Below the pieces are notes generated by a model. The model was not told the DNA's origin. It did no database searches and was given only the letters and a program-made list of their open reading frames with translations. 64,000 bases of DNA from NCBI GenBank assembly GCA_040768665.1, contig JAXGMN010000012.1:277873-341872 (forward strand), written 5' to 3'. Shown in pieces: positions 27,798-36,757 of this stretch. The position numbers and the translations under genes were made by a program. Every line of letters begins with the position of its first letter. Position 1 is the first letter of the stretch. The stretch comes from JABWBD01 sp040768665. GTDB lineage: Bacteria > Planctomycetota > Planctomycetia > Pirellulales > Thermoguttaceae.

Positions 27798-27826
27798 TCC
27801 GACCGATCTGCCGTTTTGCTAAACCG

Positions 27827-27853
27827 TGGACAAGCATTGGACATCTTTGGACA
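27827..27853 (-). promoter_or_regulatory. Candidate operator: three phased TGTCCA direct repeats
   Basis: Read on the minus strand, TGTCCA occurs three times head-to-tail (plus-strand TGGACA at 27827, 27838 and 27848), spaced 11 and 10 bases, one helical turn each. It ends about 30 bases upstream of the regulator's ATG. BldC-like HTH proteins are known to bind such head-to-tail repeats. Confidence 0.5.
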
Positions 27854-28127
27854 ACCGAAAAAGGATATCCTCGTAAGTCCAAGTTCGCAACGGCAAATTG
27901 GGTGACTGTACCACAAAAAACCGGGGGCCGATAACAAGACACGACCAACAGACCGCCATTTCTTTCGGCGCCCAGGCCAAAAAACGCGGCTCGGTTGTCA
28001 CCCGTAGGGGCGGACTTGGGTACGGAGATAGAGGTCGCCCCTGGGGCCGTTCGGCTCGGCTGATTTGCCGTACCCACTCAGGCAGAGCACGGCGTGTGGA
28101 AGATGATCGCATTCCCTCACGATTGCC

Positions 28128-28292
28128 ATCAGCCCGGCTGCTTCCCGGGTAACCGTTCACGGAGCGGAAGAGAGGGGGACAGGTCCATGTTTTCGGCCAA
28201 CGTCTTTGACGCCAAAACACTCGAATGGGCCGAAAAATGGACCAGTCCCCGGCCGCCCCGTGAACGGTTACCTTCCCGGCAGCCGGGCTGAT
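28128..28292. repeat. 165-bp long inverted-repeat element
   Basis: Outer arms of 35 bases match at both ends (ATCAGCCCGGCTGC and GTAACCGTTCACGG segments) except for a 7-base middle that differs. An inner pair, GGGGACAGGTCCATGTTTTC against GAAAAATGGACCAGTCCCC, shares the GGGGACAG/AGTCCCC signature of the REP-like copies at 1221 and 3187. A fragment of the outer arm recurs near 41838 (CCGCCCCGTGAACGGTCACG). Confidence 0.8.
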
Positions 28293-28388
28293 ATGCGGGT
28301 AAATCCTCATCTGCCGCTACGGCTTGCGGCGGGGTGGGAATTCAGCCCATAATGCGCGCCGATTTCTTTCAACAGCGAAGGAGAGGCC

Positions 28389-29840
28389 ATGGCTAGGACT
28401 CGAACGGAAAATGTACTCGGGCTGGTGTTGCTTCTGACCATCTCGGCGGCTGCAGGGCTGTCTGCCGAACCTCTGGCTTTGCACCCGCAGAATGGCCATT
28501 ACTTCCTCTGGCGCGGCCGTCCGGCGATTCTGGTCACGTCGGGGGAGCATTACGGGGCGGTGCTGAATCTCGACTTCGACTACACCCGGTACCTGGACGC
28601 GCTGGCGGCCGACGGGCTGAACCATACGCGCGTGTTCTCCGGCACCTACCGCGAGATTCCAGGGTCGTTCAAGATCACCGACAACACGCTTGCGCCGCAG
28701 GCGAACCGCTTCGCCTGTCCCTGGGCACGGAGCGATCGGCCGGGCTATTTCGACGGCGGCAACAAGTTCGACCTGGGCCGGTTCGACGACGGTTACTTCC
28801 GCCGCCTCAAGGATTTCATGGCCGCCGCGGATCGTCGCGGGGTGGTCGTCGAATTGACACTCTTCTGCCCCCTCTATAACGACGAGCTATGGAAGGCCTC
28901 TCCGATGAACGCGGCCAACAATGTCAACGGCGTGGGCGACTGCCCGAGGACGGAAGTGCTCACGCTGAGACATCCGCGGCTGGTAAAGATGCAAACGGAG
29001 CTGGCCGAGAAATTCGCCCGGGAGCTGAACGCGTTCGACAACTTCTATTTCGAGATCTGCAACGAACCCTATTTCGGCGGCGTTACCGAAGAGTGGCAGC
29101 ACCGGATCGTCGACATCCTCGTGGCGGCCGAGCGGGACTTGCCGAAGAAACACCTGATTTCGATGAACGTCGCCAATGGCCGGAAGAAGGTGGAGAGCCC
29201 GCACCCGGGAGTGTCGATCTTCAATTTTCATTACTGCGTGCCGCCCGACGTGGTTGGCATGAACTACGGCCTGGGCAAGGTGATCGGCGAAAACGAGACC
29301 GGCTTTCGCGGCAAGCACGACTTTTTGTACCGCAGCGAAGGCTGGGATTTCCTGCTTGCCGGAGGCGGGCTGTACAACAACCTCGACTACTCGTTTACGG
29401 CCAAACATCCCGATGGCACCTTCCGGGATTATCAGTCGCCCGGCGGCGGGAGCCCGGAGCTTCGCAAGCAGCTTTCCGTGCTCAAGCGTTTCCTGGAGGG
29501 TTTTGATTTCGTGCGGATGAAGCCGGATCCGGCGGCGGTGAAGCGTGCGTCCGGCGATCTGGCGGCGAGCGTCTTGAGCGAGCCGGGACGAGCTTATGCC
29601 GTCTATCTCCACGTGCCGATTCCCAATAAGCCGAAGAAGATCGAAGAGTTTCTGCGGGATCGCGTGAAAGCAAATCTCGACGTCGACTTGCCCGCGGGCA
29701 GATACCGGGCCGAATGGGTCGACACCAAGACCGGCGAAATGGTGCGCGGTGGAGAATTCCCGCACGGAGGCGGCGAGCGGTCGCTTCAGTCGCCGGTATT
29801 CTCCAACGATATTGCATTGCGAATCGTCGCAATTGAATAG
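28389..29840 (+). CDS. Exported GH5-like glycoside hydrolase
   Basis: A 483-residue exported protein with signal peptide (VLGLVLLLTISAAAGLSAEP). The TIM-barrel region (about 30-370) has the GH5/GH-A style acid/base Glu226 in FEICNEPYF and a likely second acid around Glu301/303 (VIGENETGF). The C-terminal 90 residues resemble the putative collagen-binding or beta-sandwich domain often following DUF4038-like catalytic domains in planctomycetes. It heads a rightward group with a Tat-exported isomerase and a DUF1080 protein, suggesting extracytoplasmic glycan breakdown. Substrate unknown. Confidence 0.8.
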   Translation: MARTRTENVLGLVLLLTISAAAGLSAEPLALHPQNGHYFLWRGRPAILVTSGEHYGAVLNLDFDYTRYLDALAADGLNHTRVFSGTYREIPGSFKITDNTLAPQANRFACPWARSDRPGYFDGGNKFDLGRFDDGYFRRLKDFMAAADRRGVVVELTLFCPLYNDELWKASPMNAANNVNGVGDCPRTEVLTLRHPRLVKMQTELAEKFARELNAFDNFYFEICNEPYFGGVTEEWQHRIVDILVAAERDLPKKHLISMNVANGRKKVESPHPGVSIFNFHYCVPPDVVGMNYGLGKVIGENETGFRGKHDFLYRSEGWDFLLAGGGLYNNLDYSFTAKHPDGTFRDYQSPGGGSPELRKQLSVLKRFLEGFDFVRMKPDPAAVKRASGDLAASVLSEPGRAYAVYLHVPIPNKPKKIEEFLRDRVKANLDVDLPAGRYRAEWVDTKTGEMVRGGEFPHGGGERSLQSPVFSNDIALRIVAIE

Positions 29841-29849
29841 GAGGAGGAA

Positions 29850-30758
29850 ATGAGACAGTCTCACCAATGGACACGGCGGGGATTTCTGAGGGCGGCGGCC
29901 GGCGCAGCCGCGGCGGGATGCGCCGGCAAGGTTGCCGCGACGGAGAACGACGCAAGCGTCGCAAAGCAGCAGATACCGCTGAAGATCGGCATTCGCGCGG
30001 CAAGCATGCGGATGGTCGGCGATTTCGGCGTCATCAAGACGGCGGCGAGCATTCCGGGCATTCTGGGCGTGGAGCTGCAGGCCACCGGCGGCAGGATCAA
30101 TCTCCGCGACTTCGACGCGGTGCGCCACTACAAGCGGGAAGCCGATCGGTGGGCGATGCGTATTCCGTCGCTGGCGGGCGTATGGGACCGGGGCGTGCAG
30201 ATTCACAGCCCCACCGCCATGGATAGCGTCGTCAAGTCGATCCGCGCTGCGGAGATGCTCGGCTCTCGCGTGCTTCTTCTGGCGTTTTTCCGCGAGAATG
30301 CCCCCGATATGACGCGGGAAGAATCCTTCGGTCCGATCGTCGCCATGCTGCGGGAGACAGGGCGCCACGCGGCGGATGCGGGCATCGTCCTGGGGCTGGA
30401 AAACTCGCTGAGTCCGGCCGACAACAAGAAACTGGTCGATCTGGTCGACTATCCGGCCGTGGGCGTCTATTATGATCTTCACAACATGGCCCACTACGGC
30501 CATGGCGACCAGGCGATCCCGGGCGTCAAGCTGCTTGGCAACGAGCGGATCTGCATGGTGCACGTGAAGAACGGGAGCGAACTCTTGTCGGAGCCGGGGC
30601 CGATCGACTGGGCGGCCACGTTTCGCGCATTCAATGAAATCCAGTACGACGGCTGGTACGTGTACGAGACGGGGCACGAGAGCACCGAGGACTGCATCAA
30701 AGACACCGGGAAGAACAATGAGTTTCTGAAGAAGCACGTCGTAATGCCGAGCGCGTAA
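29850..30758 (+). CDS. Tat-exported sugar phosphate isomerase/epimerase-like protein
   Basis: A 302-residue protein with a twin-arginine signal (TRRGFLRAAAGAAAAG). The mature part is a xylose-isomerase-like TIM barrel (AP-endonuclease 2 superfamily): GVELQATGGRINLRDF, GIVLGLENSLSP, VGVYYDLHNMAHYGH, ICMVHVKNGSE and GWYVYETGHES supply the usual acidic and His metal ligands. Such proteins are common in planctomycete carbohydrate clusters. It follows the GH5-like gene by 9 bases, with GGAGGA before the ATG. Confidence 0.85.
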   Translation: MRQSHQWTRRGFLRAAAGAAAAGCAGKVAATENDASVAKQQIPLKIGIRAASMRMVGDFGVIKTAASIPGILGVELQATGGRINLRDFDAVRHYKREADRWAMRIPSLAGVWDRGVQIHSPTAMDSVVKSIRAAEMLGSRVLLLAFFRENAPDMTREESFGPIVAMLRETGRHAADAGIVLGLENSLSPADNKKLVDLVDYPAVGVYYDLHNMAHYGHGDQAIPGVKLLGNERICMVHVKNGSELLSEPGPIDWAATFRAFNEIQYDGWYVYETGHESTEDCIKDTGKNNEFLKKHVVMPSA

Positions 30759-30801
30759 GAATCGGCCGATGGTTTTTTCGACGAGCCTTGGGAGATCGAC
30801 C

Positions 30802-31620
30802 GTGAATACTTTGCCACGATCCCGTCGCCGGCCCGTGGTTGCGTCGGCCGGAGCACTGCTGGCAGTGACGGCTTTCTTTTTGAGTGCGACCGTCGCTTTG
30901 GCTGCGGCGAGCGACGAGGGAGAGGACGAATCGGAGTTTGTATCGCTGTTCAACGGGAAGAACCTGGACGGCTGGCAATTGCGGCGGGCGGAACGCAAAG
31001 GCTACGTGGTTGAGGACGGGCTGCTGGTCTGTCCCCGGGGCGGCGGCGGCTACCTGTTCACCGCGAGAGAGTACGACGACTTCGTGCTCCGGTTCGAGTT
31101 CCGCATGGAAGAAGGAGCCAACAGCGGAATTGCGATCCGCTGTCCCTTGCTCGACAAGAAGCCCGCCTACGAAGGCACGGAAATCCAAATCCTGGACAAT
31201 CCACGCTACGCAGGCAAGCTGCGCCCTGCGCAATACCACGGCTCGATCTACGACGTGGCCCCGGCCAAGGTTGGCGCCCTGAAGCCGATTGGCGAGTGGA
31301 ATGAACAGGAGATCGTCTGCGACGCGCGGCGGATTACGGTGCGAGTGAATGGAGAGGTAGTGGTCGACGCCAATCTGGATTCCATCCAAGCCCCGGCGGT
31401 TCTGCAAAAGCACCCGGGACTGCAGCGGGCAACCGGTGTGCTGGACCGCTGGATCGAAGAGACCAACGATCAAGGTCGATGCCTCGAGCCGCCGGAACTG
31501 GTTCAGCGTTGGATCGGGGTGATGTACGATCGCTGGGGCGGACCGCCGGGAGTCTTGCGGCCGCCGTACGTGTACGGCGAACCGTATTGGCCCCTGTCGG
31601 AGGCCAGCTCGCCGCGGTGA
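30802..31620 (+). CDS. DUF1080 (3-keto-disaccharide hydrolase-like) exported protein
   Basis: A 272-residue protein from GTG at 30802, which follows GGGAG at good spacing (an ATG at 30769 lacks one). A signal peptide (SRRRPVVASAGALLAVTAFF) leads to a concanavalin-like DUF1080 domain: FVSLFNGKNLDGWQ, GGYLFTAREYDDFVLRFEF, EGANSGIAIRCP, AQYHGSIYDVAPAK, GEWNEQEIVCDARR. After HPGLQRATG the sequence departs from the usual final strand, and the last 118 bases overlap the convergent FliL-like gene, so the 3' end may be altered. Members hydrolyse 3-keto-glycosides; this product is untested. Confidence 0.82.
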   Translation: MNTLPRSRRRPVVASAGALLAVTAFFLSATVALAAASDEGEDESEFVSLFNGKNLDGWQLRRAERKGYVVEDGLLVCPRGGGGYLFTAREYDDFVLRFEFRMEEGANSGIAIRCPLLDKKPAYEGTEIQILDNPRYAGKLRPAQYHGSIYDVAPAKVGALKPIGEWNEQEIVCDARRITVRVNGEVVVDANLDSIQAPAVLQKHPGLQRATGVLDRWIEETNDQGRCLEPPELVQRWIGVMYDRWGGPPGVLRPPYVYGEPYWPLSEASSPR

Positions 31621-32141
31621 AGCACGAGGCCGGTGATGACGACCTCGGAAACGGCCTTCATTTCAAGAACGGTGTTGATCCGCTGCTGAATCTGACGTTT
31701 GAGGTCACCTAAGGTGGGATCCTCGAAGTCGTTGCCATGCGCTCGTCGGAGCAATTCTTCAATGGCTTGCTGCATGCGGTGGTAGCGCAACGTCGCGAGC
31801 TGATTTGCCGCCGGGACGACGCCGTTAAGCAATGCGGCATGGAGCGAAAACTCGGCGCCGGTGATGTCGGAGTCGCCCGGCCGTTCGGTAATAAAACGGT
31901 AATCGCCCAGCGGTAGCTCGACGGGAGGCACATCTGTGGCGTCAGCGGCTGCGAGTTGAATGTGGCGGACCAGAAGCAATCCGTTGAGGAGGATCGAACA
32001 GCCCAGCAGAGCCAGGAGCACTCTCCGGCCGGAGACCCAGCGGCGCCAGGTGGGCAGCGTGGGCGTCGCGGCATCGCTACCACCCGGAGTCTGTTCGGCT
32101 GATTCAACTCTTACAGCGGTCCGGTTCGATGGATCCGGCAT
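31503..32141 (-). CDS. FliL-like single-pass membrane protein
   Basis: A 212-residue protein with an N-terminal cytoplasmic segment, one membrane helix (VLLALLGCSILLNGLLLVRH) and a periplasmic domain resembling FliL: GDYRFITERPGDSDITGAEFSLH, then LKRQIQQRINTVLEMKAVSEVVITGLVLHRG. FliL binds the flagellar stator; FliL-like proteins also occur singly in planctomycetes. No other flagellar gene is nearby. The tail after LVLHRG extends beyond the family core and lies antisense to the DUF1080 gene. Confidence 0.7.
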   Translation of the reverse strand: MPDPSNRTAVRVESAEQTPGGSDAATPTLPTWRRWVSGRRVLLALLGCSILLNGLLLVRHIQLAAADATDVPPVELPLGDYRFITERPGDSDITGAEFSLHAALLNGVVPAANQLATLRYHRMQQAIEELLRRAHGNDFEDPTLGDLKRQIQQRINTVLEMKAVSEVVITGLVLHRGELASDRGQYGSPYTYGGRKTPGGPPQRSYITPIQR

Positions 32142-33022
32142 GACTGTTCACCCTGCCATAACGAGCGTTGAAGATACCCACCCCGACCGGTCAGACGAAA
32201 AAGTGAGGGAAAAGGGTACAGACACCGCAAGTGGTAACAGGCGAACGGGGCCGGCGGAGCTAAGTCCCCTTTTCATCATCCACGCTCCAACTCTAGCTTG
32301 CCGATCGTGCGGGGGCTTCCCAGCAACGCGTGGAAACCGGAGAATGCAGCCCGCCGACGGAGACGACAAGTCAAGCTACGTCGCGACCCGGTGGCAGAGG
32401 AGCAGCTAGACTTTCCAGTCCCAATGGGTGGGTCATATCCGCTGTGGGCCCGCTACGTGCGCAGCGGCCGGTTCGATGAGCGCAAAAAAAAGGGGGCCTC
32501 TGGCGAGTCGCATTCCACAGCGACCCAATCGGGTAGCAAGGGCAAGGTAACCACCCGATCCCTATTCGCCAGGGGCCCCACGGGCCAGCTTCGTTTGAGG
32601 AGGCTGTCATTTGCCTCCAGCGTTCGGAGGGAGCATATCACGTGCCATGACGCTGCGGGGGTGCGAATGCGTGACAGTAGATCGCGTAAAGTCTTGCTAG
32701 TGAACACCTTGTGGCGATGATTTCCGCCATGGCCGTGCAGGCGCGGAAGCCGCCCGCTCCTGTTCGATTTCGCTGCACGCGGCGCAATTTCGTGCAACAC
32801 TCCCCGATAAAAGAGTTAGGTTGTGTTAGATCGCGGTTTGAGCCACGCTGTTGCTTCTGGCGATGAACCCAAGTGGCGGCTCGCCAGGCTGAGAGACCAT
32901 CCTGAAAGGGGAGCTGGCTCCCGGACGTTGTGGATCAGCTTTCACCATTGCACAAGATATTGGGTGCCAACCCCCGCCTTCGGATAACATCTGAGTGCCC
33001 GCGACAAGTGAGTGCCGGACAA
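32142..33022. other. Long intergenic region rich in palindromic repeats
   Basis: About 880 bases with no convincing gene. It has a weak REP-like pair (GAAAAGGGTACAG near 32210 with AAGTCCCCTTTTC near 32272) and a stronger hairpin at 32493-32589. The rest holds short frames without domains. Confidence 0.5.
32493..32589. repeat. REP-like inverted repeat
   Basis: GGGGCCTCTGGCGA (32493-32506) pairs with TCGCCAGGGGCCCC (32576-32589), 13 of 14 positions matching. The intervening sequence includes GGTAACCACCCGATCCC opposite CCCAATCGGGTAG. Similar in design to the 17768 copy. Confidence 0.6.
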
Positions 33023-34027
33023 ATGCATCCCCGAGAGAAGTCCCCGCCATCATCCCAAGTTATCCAGACCCTTTCAGGGGGAGCGCAACGGGTTCTCGTC
33101 GCCGTGAACCCCCATGCGGGGAGGCGATCTTCGATGGATCGCGCAGGTCATTTGGCTGGACTGCTGAGGCAGCATCGGTTGGAGGTCCACGTGCGGCAGG
33201 ATCTCGATGAGATTGCCGATCTGGCCAACCAGTGGCAGGAGGAACGTGTGCTCCGAGCCCTAGTGGGGATCGGAGGAGACGGGACGGCTGCCGAGCTTGC
33301 CAACCGCACCAACCCCCGCGTACCCATTACGCTGATGGCGTGTGGTACCGCCAACCTGCTGTCGAAGCACATCGGGCTGTGTGATCGGCCTGAAAAGCTG
33401 TGCGAGACGATCCTTGCCGGGAGGATCCTGCGATGCGACGCGGCGCGAGCGGGCGAGCGGCTATTTCTGGCGATGTTCGGGTGCGGCTTCGATGCGGAAG
33501 TGGTCCGGCGCATGCACCATTGGCGGAGCCGGCGCGGGGCCGGTCACATTAGCTATCTCAGCTACCTCAAACCGATCTGGGAGTCCCTGCGTATTTACGA
33601 CTATCCGGCGATCCATATCGGCCGCGGCGATCGCGCGTTGGAGTCAGAGGAGCATGCGATTGATGCCGCGTGGGTGTTCATTTTCAATCTGCCCAGGTAC
33701 GCTTGGGGGCTGCCTTTGGCACCCGAGGCGGCTCCGAACGACGGTTTGTTGGACTTGTGTGCGTTCCGGCGGGGCTCATGGTGGGCGGGCATGCAGTACT
33801 TGGCAGCGGCCCAGTTGGGGTATCACCGTCGACTTTCGGATTGCCGGATCGAGCGCGGACGGCGGTTTCGGATCACGTCGGATCGGCCCGTGCCGTACCA
33901 GTTGGACGGAGATCCGGGCGGAGTATTGCCGGTGGATGTCGAGGTTTTGCCCGATCGCTTGACGCTGCTGGTGCCGCCTTGTTGCCCCGCACTTGGCGGG
34001 GCCCCCGCGAAGACGGTAGCAAAGTAG
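33023..34027 (+). CDS. Diacylglycerol/sphingosine kinase-family lipid kinase
   Basis: A 334-residue protein of the DAGK-catalytic/LCB5 family. Signatures: VLVAVNPHAGRRSSMDR, the nucleotide-binding VGIGGDGTAAELAN, MACGTANLLSKHIGL, and a late NDGLLDLCAF as in YegS/DgkB. It likely phosphorylates a lipid at the inner membrane. The exact substrate is not evident. Start at 33023 (MHPREKSPP) is tentative; an upstream in-frame start at 32930 is possible. It precedes kdsA by 10 bases and may share its transcript, consistent with an envelope role. Confidence 0.85.
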   Translation: MHPREKSPPSSQVIQTLSGGAQRVLVAVNPHAGRRSSMDRAGHLAGLLRQHRLEVHVRQDLDEIADLANQWQEERVLRALVGIGGDGTAAELANRTNPRVPITLMACGTANLLSKHIGLCDRPEKLCETILAGRILRCDAARAGERLFLAMFGCGFDAEVVRRMHHWRSRRGAGHISYLSYLKPIWESLRIYDYPAIHIGRGDRALESEEHAIDAAWVFIFNLPRYAWGLPLAPEAAPNDGLLDLCAFRRGSWWAGMQYLAAAQLGYHRRLSDCRIERGRRFRITSDRPVPYQLDGDPGGVLPVDVEVLPDRLTLLVPPCCPALGGAPAKTVAK

Positions 34028-34037
34028 GGAGGTGGGA

Positions 34038-34868
34038 GTGCCCGAAAATCCAGCCACGATCGGTCCTTATCGCTGCGGGCGCGGCCAACCGCTGATGGTG
34101 ATTGCCGGTCCTTGTGTGATGGAGGACGAGTCGTCGACGCTTGGGATCGCCGAGCGACTGCGAGGGCTCGCCGAAAGCCTATCGCTTCATCTTGTGTTCA
34201 AAGCCTCGTTCGACAAAGCCAATCGGACGAGCCTGACGTCGTACCGCGGGCCGGGGCTCGAGAAGGGGCTGGCCGTGTTGAGCCGCGTTCGACAAGCGAC
34301 GGGCTTGCCGGTAACGACCGACATCCATGAACCGAACCAGGCGGCACCGGTCGCCGAAATCTGCGAGTTGCTGCAAATCCCGGCCTTTCTCGCCCGACAA
34401 ACCGACTTGCTTTCCGCTGCCGCAGCAACCGGCCGCGCGGTGCACGTCAAGAAGGGGCAGTTTCTCGCACCGTGGGATATGAAGCACGTAGTCGGCAAGC
34501 TCGAGGCCGGCGGGTGCCGGAACATCCTGGTCGGCGAGCGAGGAACCTTCTTCGGTTACGGCCAGTTGGTAAACGACATGCGAGCCATTCCGCAGATGCA
34601 GGCGCTGGGTGTGCCGGTGTTGTTCGACGCAACGCATAGCGTGCAGCAGCCCGGCGGTTTGGGCAGCGCAACGGGAGGAAACCGGGAAATGGTCGAACCG
34701 CTCGCGCGCGCCGCCACGGCCATCGGGGCCGATGGCCTGTTTTTCGAGACCCATCCTTCGCCCGAGACGGCGTTGAGCGACGGCCCCAACATGGTTCCGC
34801 TGGATCAGTTCGAGCCTCTGCTGCGGCGGATTCTGGCGATTCGACAAGTTGTGGAGAAGCTTTCGTGA
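34038..34868 (+). CDS. kdsA: 3-deoxy-D-manno-octulosonate-8-phosphate synthase
   Basis: KDO8P synthase, 276 residues: condenses phosphoenolpyruvate with arabinose-5-phosphate for the Kdo of lipopolysaccharide, in the cytoplasm. GTG at 34038 follows AGGGAGG at 5 bases. Motifs: VIAGPCVMEDES (the Cys marks the metal-dependent class II type), FKASFDKANRTS, TDIHEP, HVKKGQFLAPWDM, GERGTFFGYG, FDATHSVQQPGG and FFETHPSPE. Gram-negative-type outer membranes in planctomycetes explain its presence. Its stop overlaps the next start by four bases. Confidence 0.96.
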   Translation: MPENPATIGPYRCGRGQPLMVIAGPCVMEDESSTLGIAERLRGLAESLSLHLVFKASFDKANRTSLTSYRGPGLEKGLAVLSRVRQATGLPVTTDIHEPNQAAPVAEICELLQIPAFLARQTDLLSAAAATGRAVHVKKGQFLAPWDMKHVVGKLEAGGCRNILVGERGTFFGYGQLVNDMRAIPQMQALGVPVLFDATHSVQQPGGLGSATGGNREMVEPLARAATAIGADGLFFETHPSPETALSDGPNMVPLDQFEPLLRRILAIRQVVEKLS

Positions 34869-36556
34869 ATACTTGCTTGCCTTTGCATCTCGGTGGCAGG
34901 AGCCCGGAACGAATCGCCGTTTTCCGCTCGGCACTGGGGCTGGCGGCAGTTGCGGTGATGCTGTCGGTTTTCGGCTGCAACGGGTCGTCGGGCGTTGCCG
35001 ATTCGCACGATCAACATCGCGTAGGCCGTGCAAGGACGAGGATCACCGATGAACTGTTGCATCACGCCATCGATGCGCTGTATCGACAGGAGGAATTCGA
35101 CAGCGGAGAGATGCTTCAGCGGACGATGGACCGCTTGGATCAGTGGGTGCGGGAGCAGAAGCCGATTCCCGGCTGGACGCCGGATCCGATGATCGCGACG
35201 CTTCCCGACCCGCTACGGGAACTCCCCGTGGTTGCGAATCTGGGCAAGCTCGAGTTCCACCGTTCGGACGGAACCTTATTTCAGGAAGCCGTCTGGCTCC
35301 GCGACGTTTCCAATTGGGCTCGCGGAGAGGACGTCGAAGACGTGGCCCGCGCCAAGAGCCTTTTCGACTGGACGGTCCGAAACATCCAGCTCGAATGGGA
35401 TCAAGCCGCAGGGCCCGCAGGGTCGCGGATTGTGCAGGTGCCCTGGGAGACGCTTTTGCAGGGACGAGGCACGGCATTGGAGCGGGCGTGGGTTTTCATC
35501 CTGCTGGCGCGTCAACAGGGGTTGGATGCAGCGCTGCTGGCACTGCCAGGGCCGGATAGCTCCGCGAAGGACTCGATCAAGCCCTGGCTGATCGGTGTAC
35601 TGAGCGAGGGCGAAGTCTACTTGCTCGACCCCGACCTCGGCGTTCCGATCCCCGGCCCGGATGGAATCCGGCTGGATGACGACGGCCGCCTCGAGGTTCA
35701 GCCGGCCACGCTCAACCAGGTGGTTGCCGACGAATCGTTGCTGCGAAAGCTTGACTTGGACGAAGGGCATCCATATTCCGTCAACGCAAAACAACTCTCC
35801 GGCGGCGTGGTGGCGCTGTTGGAGGCGTCTCCGGCGTACCTCGAGCAACGGATGGCGATGGTGGAATCGAGGCTTACCGGCGAGGAGAAGATGGTGCTCA
35901 CCGTGGATCCTTCGGGTCAGGCCCAGCGTTTTCAAAGAAGCCCGCACGTGGCCGATGCTCGCCTCTGGACCATGCCTTACGAGGTCGTCCAGCAGAGAAT
36001 GCGGCTTGGCCCGCAGGTCGCCCGATGGCAGCTTGTTTCTCTCATGCCATTTCGGGTCGGACAGTCGCCGGCGCTGTGGAAAGGGAGAATTCTGCACTTG
36101 AAGGGGAATTTCTCGGGCGAACCCAATGCGACCGTCTACTATCAACTCGCGCGGCCTTCAGATCGGGAGCTTGCCTCGGCCGACATTCCCAACGAGCTGG
36201 CGATGATGTATCAGCAGGCGAAGCAGAACGCCAGCTATTGGCTCGGGCTGATTGCCTACGACCAGGAGAACTACCGTTCGGCGACCGATTACCTGTCGAA
36301 TCGGACCCTGGAGGCGGTGGAAAACAACCCGTGGACGCGGGGCGCCCATTACAACTTGGGGCGGATCTACGAGGCCGACCGGCAGTACGATAAGGCTTTG
36401 ACGGAGTATCGCACCAAAAGCCCATCACCAGACCGGCATGGCAACCTACTCCGCGCCCGATGGCTGGAGGGCCTCGTGGCGCCCTCCCAGACCGAAGGAT
36501 CGGACCAGGAGAGAAAGAAGGGGAATACCCCCGCCGAGAGTAGTGCCGCGAACTGA
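34865..36556 (+). CDS. Lipoprotein with transglutaminase-like and TPR-like regions
   Basis: A 563-residue protein beginning at GTG 34865 (GTGA overlap with kdsA). The N-terminus has a hydrophobic stretch and lipobox-like LSVFGC. A middle region (about 145-260; RAKSLFDWTVRNIQLEW, GTALERAWVFILLARQQGLDAALL) resembles a transglutaminase-like fold used in planctomycete envelope proteins. The C-terminus contains TPR-like helices (YWLGLIAYDQENYRSATDYL, GAHYNLGRIYEADRQYDKAL). Probably an envelope-associated scaffold; enzymatic activity is unproven. Confidence 0.7.
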   Translation: MNTCLPLHLGGRSPERIAVFRSALGLAAVAVMLSVFGCNGSSGVADSHDQHRVGRARTRITDELLHHAIDALYRQEEFDSGEMLQRTMDRLDQWVREQKPIPGWTPDPMIATLPDPLRELPVVANLGKLEFHRSDGTLFQEAVWLRDVSNWARGEDVEDVARAKSLFDWTVRNIQLEWDQAAGPAGSRIVQVPWETLLQGRGTALERAWVFILLARQQGLDAALLALPGPDSSAKDSIKPWLIGVLSEGEVYLLDPDLGVPIPGPDGIRLDDDGRLEVQPATLNQVVADESLLRKLDLDEGHPYSVNAKQLSGGVVALLEASPAYLEQRMAMVESRLTGEEKMVLTVDPSGQAQRFQRSPHVADARLWTMPYEVVQQRMRLGPQVARWQLVSLMPFRVGQSPALWKGRILHLKGNFSGEPNATVYYQLARPSDRELASADIPNELAMMYQQAKQNASYWLGLIAYDQENYRSATDYLSNRTLEAVENNPWTRGAHYNLGRIYEADRQYDKALTEYRTKSPSPDRHGNLLRARWLEGLVAPSQTEGSDQERKKGNTPAESSAAN

Positions 36557-36757
36557 GCACCGGCGGCTGGGGACTTGGCGCTTTGCGTCAGGGGATGGGG
36601 CAGATCGCACGGCCTGGATACCCCTCGTTCGACCGGTGCAGGGCGCGCGATTTGGCTAACCTTGTAGAGCGGGGCGGACAACGGTACCATTAAAGGTTTC
36701 CACCACCTCTACACAATAGCGACAAGCAACGGCAATTCGGCTCATAGCGAGGTTCTC

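Larger units (their letters stand above)
27798..28388. other. Divergent intergenic region with operator and long hairpin
   Basis: About 590 bases between the leftward hyf-like operon and the rightward GH5-like gene. It holds the direct-repeat operator (27827-27853) and a 165-bp inverted-repeat element (28128-28292). No gene seen. Confidence 0.5.

Noticed and set aside
28887..30998. Long minus-strand frame opposite the GH5-like and isomerase genes
   Set aside because: Antisense to two well-supported genes; composition typical of a shadow.
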